A stretch of 64,000 bases of DNA, taken from contig CM044867.1 in the NCBI GenBank assembly GCA_024500155.1, positions 14,980,632-15,044,631 of the forward strand. The letters are read 5' to 3'. Both the position numbers and the translations under genes were made by a program. The notes below the pieces were generated by a model that saw only the letters and a program-made list of their open reading frames with translations, did no database searches and was not told the origin of the DNA. This DNA is from Chenopodium formosanum (lineage: Eukaryota; Streptophyta; Magnoliopsida; Caryophyllales; Amaranthaceae). Below are positions 1 through 12,613 of the stretch, piece by piece. Every line of letters begins with the position of its first letter. The stretch's first letter is position 1.

Positions 1-2398
1 TCATATCGTTGAGTATAACCAAAACCACTTGCATACCTAGTATGCCTTACGTTCCTTGGAGAAGTAGTGATGCCTCGCTTTGGCGTAGCCCACCACTACC
101 CTCGTTCGGTTGGTAAGTGTGTTTTGGAATGGCAAGTTTTACTCAATTTTAAGGGACCTAGGGTTTCTATGTTGGTTGATTTAAGTGAACTTAATTAATC
201 ATCTCAACATTCGAAATCCTAACCATGCATCTAACATATAATTCATATATATAAACATAAATATATATCGAAAACATAAATAGAGATGCATTTGGCAACT
301 AGCATGACCCCTTGAGATCTTCAAGTCTTCAAAAGGTCTTCTTTTGCAACTTCATGGCTTCGTCTTCTAAGAACCCCTTCTTCAAGACTTGACCAAATAA
401 TATAATTGCTAGTGTCTATGATTAGGACTAATCTAAATATTAAGGTACAAAAATACTCAACGGTTCGCAGACCGTATTTAGATTTACAAAAATACATCAC
501 GGATCACAGTCCGTATTTTCTATCCTAATCGGGCCCCACTAGTTGTCATTTCATAAAACCTGTGAGAGAATTTTATATTCCATTCATCCATTCACTATAT
601 GTGAATGGCCCATGCATTTTACAACGATCAAACAAGTAACAATGCATAAAACCGCGCGCGAACTAGTAATTAATCTAGGTGGTTAATTCAATTAACACGC
701 CTAATTAAACTAGTCAAAGTTGTTTTAACCGGTTATGGTAATGACTAAGAGACGCTCCCACTAAATTCCGCATCCAATCTTAACTAATCCAATTAATTAA
801 GTCGGTGAACCCAAATATTTGTCAAAATTAATTTTGCAAATGTCGCTCGTAAACCCGAGGCCTAGCCTCCAAAATTTTAATTAAATAAACAAAATAATTA
901 AAATAATTAAAACGACAAGTTAAGCAAAATTACGTATTCCATAATGTCTAAGTGCCTAGCACTAAGACTTGGAACCCAAAATTACCCTTATTTACATATT
1001 AAGCAATGCTAAAATTAACTTTAAAATAGCATCGACTTAATAACCCGGGGTTATTGTGCCAATTATGGAATCGTACGTACCGTACAACAAGTTCGTAACA
1101 TATCCATTCGCACCCCGCAACACCAAGCATGCCCATGGGCTGCTTGTGCTCGCACACGCCACGCCCAGCCAAGCCAAGCGTAGCAGCAAGCACAGCGCGC
1201 ACAGCACTATGCTGCTGCTGCGCCATGCTGCTGCTCGTTGCTGGCTGGTGCGGCATGTGGCTGGCAGCGAGCAGCAGCCCACGACCTTCCTCGCACACAC
1301 AGTTGACAGCACCACGCACCTAAGCACGAAGCACCCAGCAGCCTCGGCAGCCACATATGGGTTGCGTGAGCAGCCCAGCTGGCCGAGAGCTAGCTCGGGG
1401 CTCTTAGGCCTCGTGTTGCGTGCTAATGCTTCGAAAAATTATCGAATTTTGCGTGTGACATTATAAATCAATTCTAAATTAATTTTAGAATCAATTTTTG
1501 AGGAAAAATGAAAAATAACTAATCCAACTTAAATAATTCATCCAAAGCAATTAACCAAATTTATTACCAAGAGTCATTCTTTAATAAAATTGGTCTAACT
1601 TGGTGTAACAAAAATAATTAGGGCATTTCTCACTATTAATTTAATCACTTTAAATTAATCTTGAGATTTTGACAAAATAAAAGGGAGTTGGAAAAATGAA
1701 CATAAGTTCAATAAAGACTCCAACTTTAATACTTGTGACTTCATGAAAAATTGTATCTTTTAATATGAAGATAAACCAATTTCTATCACAAGTTTTAAAC
1801 TTTATGATTCCAATCAACTAAAAAATGATTAAATCAACAAAGTTTAACCAAAATTCATGGAATTTAGTAACTCAAAGTTTCAATCACTTATCATAAGTAA
1901 AGATTGAATCTTTAATACTTGGAAGCATCAAAGAACAACTATTTCACACTCAATGCAATTAATTTGCAATTATGTGAAAAATAAAACCAAACTTTCAAGC
2001 ACCAATTACTACCAAGTAATCATGCTTAAAGTGGTCTAAAATTGCATATAAAATAAGGAAAGAACCATTTACATAACCACCATAAATATGCAATGAATTT
2101 TCAAGGTTAGAAAGACTTAAAATTTTTCGTCAAAACGAAAAATCCCTCGAAAAATGCATTTCTGGTCGTTTTTTGGCTAAAAACCGAGTCCTAGAAGGGT
2201 AAAACCATTTCCAAAACACCTTTTCCACCCAAAATTCATTATTTTTGGGTCGAAATCTGAGTTCGGGGCTGAAGATAGCTCTTATACGAGGTAAAAATAG
2301 GAAAAACGAGTTACTAATATAATTAGCAACTTAAAACCAGAAAAATAAGCCATAATAACACCTTGAAAATATAATGATTTTAAAAATAAACGAGCGAG

Positions 2399-2410
2399 GC
2401 TCCGATACCG
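2399..2410 (-). other. primer-binding site of copia D
   Basis: Read on the minus strand, CGGTATCGGAGC lies one base inside the LTR. It resembles the initiator-Met tRNA site TGGTATCAGAGC with two mismatches. Element C carries the same variant. Confidence 0.65.
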
Positions 2411-2411
2411 T

Positions 2412-3451
2412 TGTTGGGGTTTGGTGAGTCCGACTCACCGCGGAAATAAACCCAAAAACAAGACCGCACTCGCAATAAATAAAACCATGAACCTAATTAA
2501 ATTAATCTCAAGATTAAGTTAAGCTAATTACCTTTGACGCGTGCTTCGCTCCAAATGAGCTCTTACTTGAAAGCTTCAAGTCCCGCTCGCACGGAGACCT
2601 CCAACGAAGTCCACCCGCACCAACAAAACCGACTAGGTCCAATGTCTTGGAGTTAGCAAGACCCGACCAACAAAACCCGAGTAATAATATTGAGTTCAAA
2701 GGTTTTCACTAATTGTGATGCCTTTTTAAACTCTTACTCAAGCATCTTTCCCAAGGTGGGCTGCCATGTGCTGCTGTCCGAGGCAGCCACGCCCAGCAAG
2801 CCCAGCACTTACATGCGGGCTGCTGCTGCTGCTGGCCAGCACGCCCAGCATGCTTGTGCGGGCTGCTGCTGCTGGCCTTGTGCCTCGGCCAGCACTGCTA
2901 GGCAGCAAGCAATGGCCTAGCCATGCTGCTGCTAGCAGTTGTGAGCTGGCGCGCCTAGCATGCTAGCATGGGTGCGCTAGCACGCACCAGCCAGCCTAGG
3001 CTCGGCATGGTGCGCATGCTAGCCACCATGCTAGGCCATACGCCCTTAGCACTCGGTTTGCTAGGGCATTCCGATGCTAGGGGTATTTTGGTCTTTTGTT
3101 GATTTATTACTATTTCTCGTCTCGTCTTTCACTATTTTTCGACTCGACTTCCGACGCTCGGTTTCGACGCTCTAAGCTCGAATTTCCGACGTTTAAATAA
3201 ATATTACTCGGTTGACTCATTAATTCCTTCCGAATTAATTCGTCGATTCGGTTTGTTGAATGCTTGGGTGTGACCCGAAGGGTTCAATCAAGATTAAGCT
3301 GTAACATTAATTATCCATTAATATTACTGATCGGAAGCGGCCTCCACCCAGGCATTCCGATCACTTGACCTTACTGAATATATTAGCTTTCTAATAATTC
3401 TGAACCCGCTAACGGAATAGTACACTTGTTCGAAGGACACCATTCCTTTCA
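2412..3451 (-). repeat. 5' LTR of copia element D, internally deleted
   Basis: On the plus strand it starts TGTTGGGG and ends CCTTTCA, the reverse of the TGAAAGG...CCCAACA ends of the LTRs of element C. It is 1040 bp against 1321 bp in C. The missing 281 bp correspond to the AT-rich part between the GC-rich island and the conserved 3' segment. The breakpoint in D is near 2745-2760. Confidence 0.88.
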
Positions 3452-3478
3452 AACTGGCCTAGGGTTTTTACCCAAATC

Positions 3479-5020
3479 AGGTTTAATGATTAATTATCTT
3501 TTAGAGGTTTTTATTTGGAATAAAATATTATTTTGTTATCTTAAAATATGTATTTTATCTTCTGTACGGATTCCGTAGATCAAGTTGATTAAAGATCGGA
3601 TTCCGTGTGAAGAAAAACGCGCTTATACAGGCTGTCGCCAAACGACAAGTCTGTCGCCACGCGACAGACCCTGTCGCCTCGCGACAGACATTGTCGCGTT
3701 GCGACATAGTTAATTGTTGGCGACAGCGTGGAGTTTTATTCCTTATCAAATTTCGTGATTTTCCGGATTTTTTTCATTATAAATAGGGTCCGAACCTCTG
3801 TTTTTATTCATGAATTCTCTCAATCAACTCTCATCATCAACTTTCACAATCAACTATTAATTCTCATCAACTCTCTTCCTTAATTCTCTCTTTTCCCTCT
3901 TGAGCAATATATGCTTTCTTTCTCCCTCTCTTTCTAAACTAGCTTTTTACAAATAAATATTCCACATTCACAAGACATAGAGTCATCTAGCCAAGTTCGA
4001 AGTTGCCTTCGCCCTAGACGTGCAAGGTTTGATATTTTCTGAGGGTTTGGTCCAAAACTAGTCAAAACTTTATTTAATTTGATTTTAATTTAATTCTTAA
4101 ATTGTTCTTTATTGATTTTTCATTGAAGTTTACTAACTTGTGTATTTTGTTATTAGAAAGAGGTACGAGGCTTCAAAGTAAATAGATTAGCTTACTCCCT
4201 ATTTCTTTCACAATGTAGATTGCATGCTTATTATTGTTTATGATTCCTAGTATCATGTTAGGATGCTTTTAATGCTTTCTAGTTTCATGTTAGGATGTTT
4301 TTAATGCTTTCTAGTATCATGTTTAGGATGCCTCTTATCTTTCTAATATCATGTTAGTACCATGTTAGGTTAAAGCTTTGATCTTTATTGCTTAGTGACA
4401 TGCTAGGATTTGTTATTAATCTTGTTAGTATCATGCCTAGGATCTTGCTATCATCATCAAGCTTTATTATGCCTTATCATGCTATTACCGTTATTATTTA
4501 TTGTTGATTATTTATGTTGCTTGATATTTTATTGTTATTGCTTGATCACGCCTTTTATGATTGTTAAAGGGAATTTGTACTTGAAATCACGCTTAATAAG
4601 ATAATTAATAATTTGGTTTAGGCTAATGTGATTTTAACTCAAGTGATCGCCAATAATAGTATTATTTGTGCATTAATTTCAACCAACATAGATAAACAGG
4701 GTAGGTTCAATATAATGTTTGTATGTTATTCGAAAAGCACACATGAATACGAGCAGAACAAAGTAGAGGCCTATTTTATAGGGCGGATCCTTTCTTTTGT
4801 AGATTGGATTCGTACCCTCATCCCCGGACCCTGTTTGGTTCAAGACCTTATGGAGTAGTTGATGGTCCTTTTGGATTGTCTTTTGGGTAAAAGTTCCTAA
4901 AACTTGTTGGCGACTCTTTTTGCTCTTTGTCTTTCCCTTTGGAACGCCACCGTACTTTAGTGTATGATCACAGTGGGGTTCAAGTTTGGGGTTATCATAA
5001 TGCTTGAAATATTCCCTACA
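3479..5020 (+). repeat. 5' LTR of gypsy A, left end missing
   Basis: It aligns with 49848-51386 of the 3' LTR and ends at the same CCCTACA. About 445 bp of the LTR start are absent. The bases 3452-3478, between copia D and the recognisable LTR, match neither neighbour. A minisatellite of about 35 bp around TAGTATCATGTTAGGATG runs from about 4238 to 4375. Confidence 0.88.
3630..3786 (+). promoter_or_regulatory. LTR promoter of gypsy A: palindrome array plus TATA box
   Basis: Imperfect copies of CTGTCGC-N3-GCGACAG occupy 3630-3726. A TATAAATAG box lies at 3778-3786, exactly 52 bp after the last base of the array. The same arrangement recurs in all other LTRs of the family and upstream of the DUF7745-like gene. 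Confidence 0.7.
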
Positions 5021-6712
5021 GTTTTTGGCGACTCCACTGGGGAGGATTTCTATTTATATTCCTGAAATTTATTAAATTTTGGCAATTATTTAGAATGAGC
5101 GGATGAGACTCGAAAAATTCTAAGTATTTCATGTGCGTGATTTGATTAACATTATTGTCATATGCATTAAAAGGTCCTCATGGAAGTACCCCATGAGTCA
5201 ATCCATAGGAATTTTACACGTAGGAAATTTGGGAGATATCTTTCATGACTAGAATAGAAAAGATAATACGAAATCTGGAAAATTCGAAGAACATAGAAAC
5301 TTGCCAAGGCATGTAGGAACTAGCGTCTAGAAAACAGGGCTTGTCGCCCGTAAAAAGTTTCTGTCGCTTGGCGACAGTTCTGTCGCTTGGCGACAAGAGC
5401 TTTTTTGCGGCGACAGTCCCTGTTGTCTGGCGCCAAGTTCTTCCAATACCGAGCCAGGGGTCTGTCTTCTTGCTTTAACCATTTTTAGTGTTGTTGGCTC
5501 GATTTTGCTTATTGATTGAGTCATTTTCTCACTTTTCTGAACCCATATGTGTTCTACATATGGATATAACCCTCTGGGGGTTCCTGCTTCGCCTGCCCAA
5601 TGGAGTACTCCACTATCTTGTGCAAAGTTCAGATTTGGGGACGTGTAAGTTTTGTGAATCCACCAAACCATGGCGTCGAGTTCGATTTCATCACGAACTC
5701 GCGGAATCTTGTCCATTCTCTCCAACCCTCCCGGTAGGCTTGTGTGCAATGCATGTGGATTCTTAACCATGGACCTTTTTGACTTAACCCATATCCTCGA
5801 ACTTTAGAGAACTAGAGCCATGGTTAGGTTGCAAACTCATCATGTTGTGATTATGTGAACTACTTGTGCCTTTGCTTGTATATATTATATGTGGGTTAAC
5901 CGTTTGTTTGACTTGTGTTAAAGACTAATAAATTGACTATTGACTAAAAGGACTTTGTCTAATCAACCAATTAATTAATCTTGAATTAATTAAAGACCAA
6001 TAATTTAATCAATTCGACTTAGTACGACTTTAGGCATATCCATTTAGAGTAAAATTACTGGAAACAGTCCAGATTAATGTTCCAGCAATGGCGCAGGAGT
6101 GTGGATTGTAGCGCTGCAGTCTAGTGTCTGTCGCCTGGCGACAATTTTGTCGTCTGGCGACAGGCTCTAAACGGCAGCGACAGTTCTGTTGTTTTAGCGA
6201 CAGTCCAGTTTTCTCACTTGAGTCACCACGGCGAGTCTAATTAACAGTCTACTAATCGGATTAATCAGTTTGTTAACATCTCAAATCATGTTCAAGTCTT
6301 TAATTGAGTTTAGGCATTTAAAAGTCCCATGGTCACACACTAGTAGTCAACGCATGTCACTCACATACACATAAAGCACACACATAACATGTTTGTCACG
6401 TTATAACCATGTTTAGAGAGTCTTGAATGCGTGTTTTCCGTCATTTTTTGGGGGGGGGGTAAGTCGGATATTAATCCTCCAATTTAATTTAATTTCCCTT
6501 AACATATATATAATGTATACCCCATCATTTTTTTTTATTTTTAATCTTTTAAACTTGAAGTCAAGTCAATTAGAGTCAAATATTAAAACAAATATGGTTT
6601 AAATTACAGCGCGTGGTCAAGGAAGGAAGGGCGGTTAATCAAAGACAACACTTTTGTTCAAGTCATACTTTTCGACAAACCAATCGGTAGGAAAAGGAAG
6701 GCTAAGAAGGTA
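5021..6712 (+). other. gypsy A leader with two palindrome clusters
   Basis: This is untranslated sequence between the 5' LTR and gag. Two clusters of the CTGTCGC/GCGACAG palindrome lie at about 5341-5437 and 6128-6203. A run of ten G at about 6449-6459 is followed by AT-rich sequence up to the gag start. Open frames here (for example 5488-5766) have no domain signature. The same region in B (38976-40665) is colinear. Confidence 0.75.
5026..5043 (+). other. primer-binding site of gypsy A
   Basis: TGGCGACTCCACTGGGGA begins five bases after the LTR end. The same sequence follows the LTR of B and, with one change, that of fragment F. I do not assign the primer tRNA. Confidence 0.75.
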
Positions 6713-8950
6713 ATGGCTAGTCAAGAAGAACTTAATGAAGTCAAGGGACAGGTAGCCAACTTGGCTGAGATGTTGCAAAACTTGTCACTGCAAATAAGTA
6801 ACCCGGAAAAACAAAAACAAATGGACCTAATCCAGGAAAGCATGGGCAAGCTATCCAACAATTTCAGATTTCAAGAGATTAGCTCCCAAGGGGTCTCGGT
6901 GGATAAGGATCTTCTTCCACAAAAATTCAATCCCAACGACATCCCTAAGTTTAAGGCTATGGATAATCCTTATTTTCATTTAAGAGCTTTAGAAACTGTA
7001 ATGAGCATTAAGGGGATAGATAGAAAAGCTTTTCATTCTGTGTTTTCATTATCCTTAGAAGCTGTATGTCAACAGTGGTACTTTTCACTTGATAAAGAAA
7101 AGACCTCTAGTTGGGAATCTATTGTGAGCGCTTTCATTGAAAGATATAAATGCAATATACAAGTTGACACCGACCACAGAGAATTAGAAATGCTGAAACA
7201 AAAAGAAAACGAGGGTTTCACCTCTTTCTTCAATAAATGGAGGGAAACCACTGCAAAAATGGTCGAAGTGCCTAGTGAAAAGGAATCCGTTAGGATGTTC
7301 ATTAAGAACCTCCAAGAAAAATATTCCAAGCATCTCAAATACCAAAGCAACCTAAACACTTTCAAAGCAGTATATGATATTGGAATCAACATTGAGGATG
7401 ACCTCACTAAACAGAAAATTGCTAGTAATAACTCAAATAGTGACTGGAAAAATAAGAAGAACGACAATCCTTCTTCATCCAAATCTACCCACTCAAATAA
7501 TGTTAGCACTTTTCCTCTTAATGAAGTATTAGCAATGAATAATAATCAAGGACAAAAGAAACCATTTAGGAAGAACTATACTCCTATTGGTATGAGTTAT
7601 GACACCGCATTCGATCGTTTACATGCAAAAGGTCTTATAACTCCCATTGGACCATTTGGAGATCCACCTGTCGAAAGAAGAACGGCTAGCTGGAACCCAA
7701 ATGCACATTGCAAATATCACCAGGGTAGAGGTCATCCTACAGAAAATTGTTGGAGGTTAAAGGAAGCCATTCAAGATTTGATTGATAGTAACAAGCTCCC
7801 ATTACCTCCTGCAAGTAAGAAGCCAAGTATTAATACTGCACCACTATCGGATTCTTTGGCTATTTCCGACGAAGAAAACCAAGAGGATCCATCTAGTCTC
7901 ATAGAGCCTATTGAGACCATTGAAGAAGAAATCTTCGAAGATGCTCTCGAATCCTCCGGTCAGGAACCCGCGACTAAGCAAGAAGTATTGGCATTAACGT
8001 TAATACTTTCAGAATTGAAAGAATTTATGTCACAAACCTTCGAAGCTATAAAGGAGCAAAATGAGTTGCTTAAGCGAAAGAAACCATTTTCTTTCCAAGT
8101 AATTAACACCCCCAAAAAGAACAATAGGAAGTACACTCCAATTGGGACGTCATACACAAACATATTCAAAATGCTCTTCGAGAATGGAAAAATCCAACCC
8201 CTCGAGGCAAGACCATTTGAATCGCTGAAAAGGACAAACAAATATTATTGTGCATATCATCAATCAGGAGGACATACAATAGAGCAATGCTTTAAGTTTA
8301 AAGATTTGGTTCAACGTTTGATTGATGAGAAAAAGTTAGTTCAATTCCCACAGGATGCCATGATAAATGGAGTATGGGACAGTGATGATGAGGATGTTTA
8401 CCTTAAAGACATTGAGGAAACTCCTCTATCAACAATATACCCAGTAAGTGACATTTGGGATGAGGAGGATTCACCTATAGATGTCCTCACTAGGTTCGGG
8501 AGAGTACAACCTCCCATTTTAACGCAACCCATACCTTTTATCCAGCAAATTCCCATGCCTATTATAGAAGACAACGATGTTGTCAAGCAGCTAAAAAAGA
8601 CTAAAGTAGAAATGAATGTATGGAAACTCTTAGCCACATCTCGAGAACATAGAATAGCAGTTATGGATGCACTAGCTAAAGTAGGCATAGATTCGGACAC
8701 CACTCCTGAGGGACTTGCAAACTTCCTCACGAGTGATCTCCCAAGTCCAATTAATTTAGTCACTTTTTCGGATAAAGATCTACCCCCTGAAGGTGACAAA
8801 CACAATAAAGCTCTAAACCTCACAGTCATATGCAAAAGAATTAATGTCCCTATGACCCTTGTTGATAACGGTTCGGCAATTAACGTATGCCCACTTAGAA
8901 CTGCAAGAATGTTGGGAATAAGAGATGAGGATTTATCCCCGTCAACCTAA
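6713..8950 (+). pseudogene. gypsy A gag and start of protease, ends at a premature stop
   Basis: This encodes the structural Gag protein that packages element RNA. Residues 1-100 are a helical, coiled-coil-like start. About 100-245 match the plant retrotransposon Gag domain (W-rich helix, then the EYFxxR-like block around FIERYKCNIQ). Two zinc-binding modules follow, each led by YTPIG and ending in a CX2HX4HX4C knuckle (module starts at residues 289 and 474). The second knuckle Cys is His in both. The frame runs into the protease, with active site DNGS near codon 720 in place of the usual DTG/DSG. A TAA at 8948-8950 replaces the CAA present in copy B, so the frame is prematurely closed. The start ATG is conserved in B. 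Confidence 0.88.
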
Positions 8951-9670
8951 GGAATAAGAGCCTATGATAATTCACGTCGACAAGCATTAGGGACGATCAC
9001 CATGAATGTAACGGCAGGCGCAATTGAACATGCCACTACATTTCAAGTAGTAGATATCAAAGCTTCTTTCAACCTGCTATTAGGACGCCCTTGGCTTCAT
9101 GATCTAAGGGTTGTCCCTTCGTCTCTCCATCAACAAGTAAAGGCTATAGTTGGAGGCATTCCAATCACCATCAACGCTTCATCTATGAGGATCAAAACAG
9201 TAGAAAATCCACTAATTAATGTGGAGCACGATTAAAATGACGAAGATCTATGGGGCTTTAGCGAAGAGGTCTCCTTAATAGAGGAAGACGAAAGGACCCC
9301 TCTTCATTATGACCTCCACTCGAACATGGTAATAAATGCTATCCTAAGAAAACAAGGACACTTTCCCGGAATGACTCTAGGAAAGAAAAAAGGAATAGCT
9401 AAACATATGGGTTTACCTGGCCTACCTAAACTGGATACTTTCGGACTTGGTTTCGAACCAACTCGCGAAGACCTTAAACGGGCCCAGGAAAAATTAAAGG
9501 CAATTTATAAGGGAAGGAGAGGATTACCCTTGTCATGAATTTCCCGAACCTTTGTTGTGAATGGTATAAGGCAGCCTTGATTCGAAATCTTTCTGGATTG
9601 TTGTTTCCAAGACGAGATCCCAGCTCCAACATATAAGGAAAAAGCACCTCCTTGTTTCGACTTTAACGTC
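8951..9670 (+). pseudogene. gypsy A protease C-terminal part and linker, broken
   Basis: The reading frame continues from gag-protease in the same phase. The LLGRPWLHDL block typical of the C-terminal half of plant retropepsins is at about 9077-9106, and a glycine-rich patch (GHFPGMTLGKKKG) follows near 9356. A TAA at 9233-9235 stands where copy B has GAA. A 68-bp deletion near 9505 lies between GGCA microrepeats, and a 1-bp deletion near 9550 brings the total loss to 69 bp, restoring the frame. The shifted stretch ends at a TGA at 9536-9538. Confidence 0.82.
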
Positions 9671-11008
9671 ATGGGACTCCTCTTTGGGAGAGAAAAGAAT
9701 GAACCAAAACATGTGGAGGATAATTCATCACTTATCCAAGCAGTCCTCCAAAGTGAAAACTTCGATCCCTCCAAACTTATCACTCCCATAGAAGATCAAG
9801 AGCGTGGATGGCGCAAGACGGTGAAAATCGTTACTACAAGTGGAAAGAAGGTTTCAATAACTACAGGACAAGGACCAATTTTCGAAGAGTCGTCTGAGTC
9901 AGAATCTGAGTTAGAGTCTCCCCCTATCGAGTCTCCTAAGTCTTTAGTTGTAGCATCTTCATCTTCTTTTCCTACTACTAAGATAGTTAGCAATCAAGTC
10001 CCGACGGATATTTCCTTATTTAATGTAATGATTTCCGAGTTTAATAATATGTCTTCTTCCCCTTATTCCTCTTGTTTTTCTTTATCTAAAGATGACGAAC
10101 ATTGCTTAACTAATGATGAAAATGACAAAGAAATTATTAAAGCAAGTGAAACACTTGAAAATAAGACGCCAGTAATTGAGGATACAGAAACGGTTGATAT
10201 CTCAAAAGATCCAACCATTAAAAGAGAAGTTAAAATCGGACTAACATTAAACAAAGAAGAAAGAACCGATTTAATAAATCTACTTAAAGAATTTATCGAT
10301 GTATTTGCTTGGTCATACGAAGATATGCCAGGCATTAATAGAGAAATAGCTCAACACACTATCCCATTAATTCCAGGAATGAAACCTGTAAAACCAAAGT
10401 TACGTCGAATGAAACCCGACGTAGCCCTTAAAATAAAAGAAGAAGTACAAAAACAAATAACCGCAGGTTTTATCCGGGTATCCAAATACCCCGAATGGGT
10501 CGCCAATGTAGTCCTAGTTCCGAAAAAAGATGGTAGAGTTCGAATGTGCGTCGACTATCGAGATTTAAACAAGGCAAGTCCAAAAGACGACTTCCCTTTG
10601 CCACACATCGATATTTTGGTAGATAACACAGCAAACCATGCACTTCTCTCGTTTATGGATGGATACGCAGGATACAATCAAATCCTCATGGCCGAAGAAG
10701 ATATGGAGAAAACAACATTCATAACACCTTGGGGTACTTATTGCTATACGGTAATGCCATTCGGGTTGAAAAACGCAGGTGCCACCTACCAACGAGCAGC
10801 AACTGCCCTACTCCATGATATGATGCATAAAGAAGTAGAAGTCTATGTGGATGACATGATTGTAAAATCAAAAGACCGTCAAGGACACCCAATAGCCTTA
10901 AAGAAATTCTTTGAAAGGTTAAGAAAATACAACATGAGGTTAAACCCCTCTAAATGTGCTTTTGGGGTCACTTCAGGGAAACTTTTGGGCTATGTCATAA
11001 GTTCTTGA
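9671..11008 (+). pseudogene. gypsy A reverse transcriptase region
   Basis: The first 180 residues are an acidic, serine-rich linker. The reverse transcriptase follows: VPKKDGRVRMCVDYRDLN, the FPLPHID block, FMDGYAGYNQI and the catalytic YVDD at 10844-10855, then the thumb start. The catalytic residues are present. The frame ends at TGA 11006-11008 where copy B reads CGA, a C-to-T change at a CpG. The phase is unchanged from gag, so the whole polyprotein was one frame. Confidence 0.92.
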
Positions 11009-12613
11009 GGAATAGAAATAGATCCCACAAATATTAAAGCAATCATGTCTATGCCACCACCCAAAACTGAAAAACAAATTCGAGGATTTATTAGTCGGTT
11101 ACAATATATAAGTAGGTTCATATCCAAGTTAACCACTATATGCGAGCCAATATTAAAAAAGCTTAAGAAAAATATACCAATCATATGGGACGATGAGTGT
11201 CAAAAAGCCTTTGAGAAGATCAAAGCCTATCTCGCGAATCCTCCCGTATTAGCTCCAGCACTCCCCGGAATACCTTTAAGACTATACTTAACCGTCACAA
11301 AGGAAACAATGGGGGCTATGCTCGCACAAGAAGTAGAAAGCAAGGAAAATACTATTTACTATCTGAGTAAAAAAATGCTTGAGTATGAAACACGCTACAA
11401 ACCGTTGGAAAAGTTGTGCCTCGCATTGGTATGGGCCACAACTAAATTAAGACATTACATGCTCGTGCATACTGCCTATGCAGTCTCACAAATGGATCCC
11501 TTAAAATATCTATTCGAAAGATCTACATTTAATGAACGAATCTCAAGATGGATAGTAAATTTGGCTCAATTTGACATAAGGTTTATGCCTCAAAAGGCAA
11601 TTAAAGGATCAGTGGTCTCGGATTTTCTAGCAGATTTCCCAATGGAAGATTCAACACCCTTAAAAGAGAATGAATTCCCGGACGAAAATTTAATGATGAC
11701 GGAGGATGACATATGGACTCTATATTTTGATGGAGCCTCAAACCAAAAGGGGTGCGGTGTAGGAGTCTTATTAGTATCACCTAAGGAAGAACATGTTCCT
11801 ATATCCATCAAATTAGATTTCGACGTCACCAACAACGCAGCTGAATATGAAGCATGCGTAGTAGGCCTCGAAACCGCTTTAGCCTTAGACGTGAAGAAAC
11901 TCCGGATATTTGGAGATTCATCCCTAATCATTAATCAAATTTCCAAAAGATGGAAGGTTAGGAATGAGAGTCTAGCTCCTTACCAGACATATTTGAAAAC
12001 TCTCACCGATCAATTAGAAAAGGTAGAATACACTTACCTACGTAGAGAGGAAAACCAATTCGCCGACGCCTTGGCAAGGTTAGCCTCAATGGTTAGGATA
12101 CCTAAAGAAATTGAGCAAATGCCCTTAACCATAGAAAAAAGGCATAAACCAGCGTACATCCAAGCCATAGAGGATGATGAAGTAATTCAAGAAGAAGAAC
12201 CAGAGGACGAACCATGGTTCGTAGATATATTGAATTATGGCACCAAAGGAGAATATCCTCCTCATGTTGACAAAAGAGCGAAAAGAGCATTAAGACTCTT
12301 AGCTTCCCAGTTTGTACTCATAGGAAATGAACTACACAAAAGGGTACCTAAGGGACGAGCTCTATTATGTGTAGGTAAAAAAGATGCTCAAAGGGCTATG
12401 AGAGTTATCCATGAGGGTATATGCGGAACACATGTTAACGGCAAAATGCTAGTCCAAAAGATAATGCGAGAAGGATATTACTGGACTACCATGAACAAAG
12501 ATTGTCATCAATATGTAAAAAGATGCCCCAAGTGTCAAATTTATGCAAATTTGCAACATATCCCACCATCTCTTCTCTACACCTACACTTCACCATGGCC
12601 TTTCTCTACATAG
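11009..12613 (+). pseudogene. gypsy A RNase H, second RNase H and integrase zinc domain
   Basis: The segment continues in frame after the stop. It begins with the connection and the gypsy-type RNase H region (PGIPLRLYLTV, YYLSKKMLEYETRY, KLCLALVWA). A second, archaeal-type RNase H starts at about 11716 (LYFDGASNQKGCGVG, NNAAEYEA, GDSSLI, EENQFADALARLAS). This duplication is a hallmark of the Tat lineage. The integrase HHCC zinc domain (H-x-GICGTH ... CPKC) closes the segment. TAG at 12611-12613 replaces a tryptophan TGG seen in copy B, a G-to-A change. Confidence 0.9.

Larger units (their letters stand above)
1..3451 (-). mobile_element. Ty1/copia element D, 5' part (LTR plus leader)
   Basis: The stretch is the inverted counterpart of 17216-20940, the 5' LTR and leader of copia element C. 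The match runs from the left edge to the LTR end at 3451. Only the 5' LTR (2412-3451), the primer-binding site and about 2.4 kb of leader are present; gag-pol would lie beyond the left edge. A GC-rich patch at about 1070-1400 gives several overlapping open frames, but these are leader sequence without recognisable domains. The element abuts the broken 5' LTR of gypsy A. The target duplication cannot be checked because the other end is outside the window. Confidence 0.88.

Noticed and set aside
1056..1466. Open frames in the GC-rich leader patch of copia D (and 19490-19903 in C)
   Set aside because: Four overlapping frames on two strands, low complexity, no domain.
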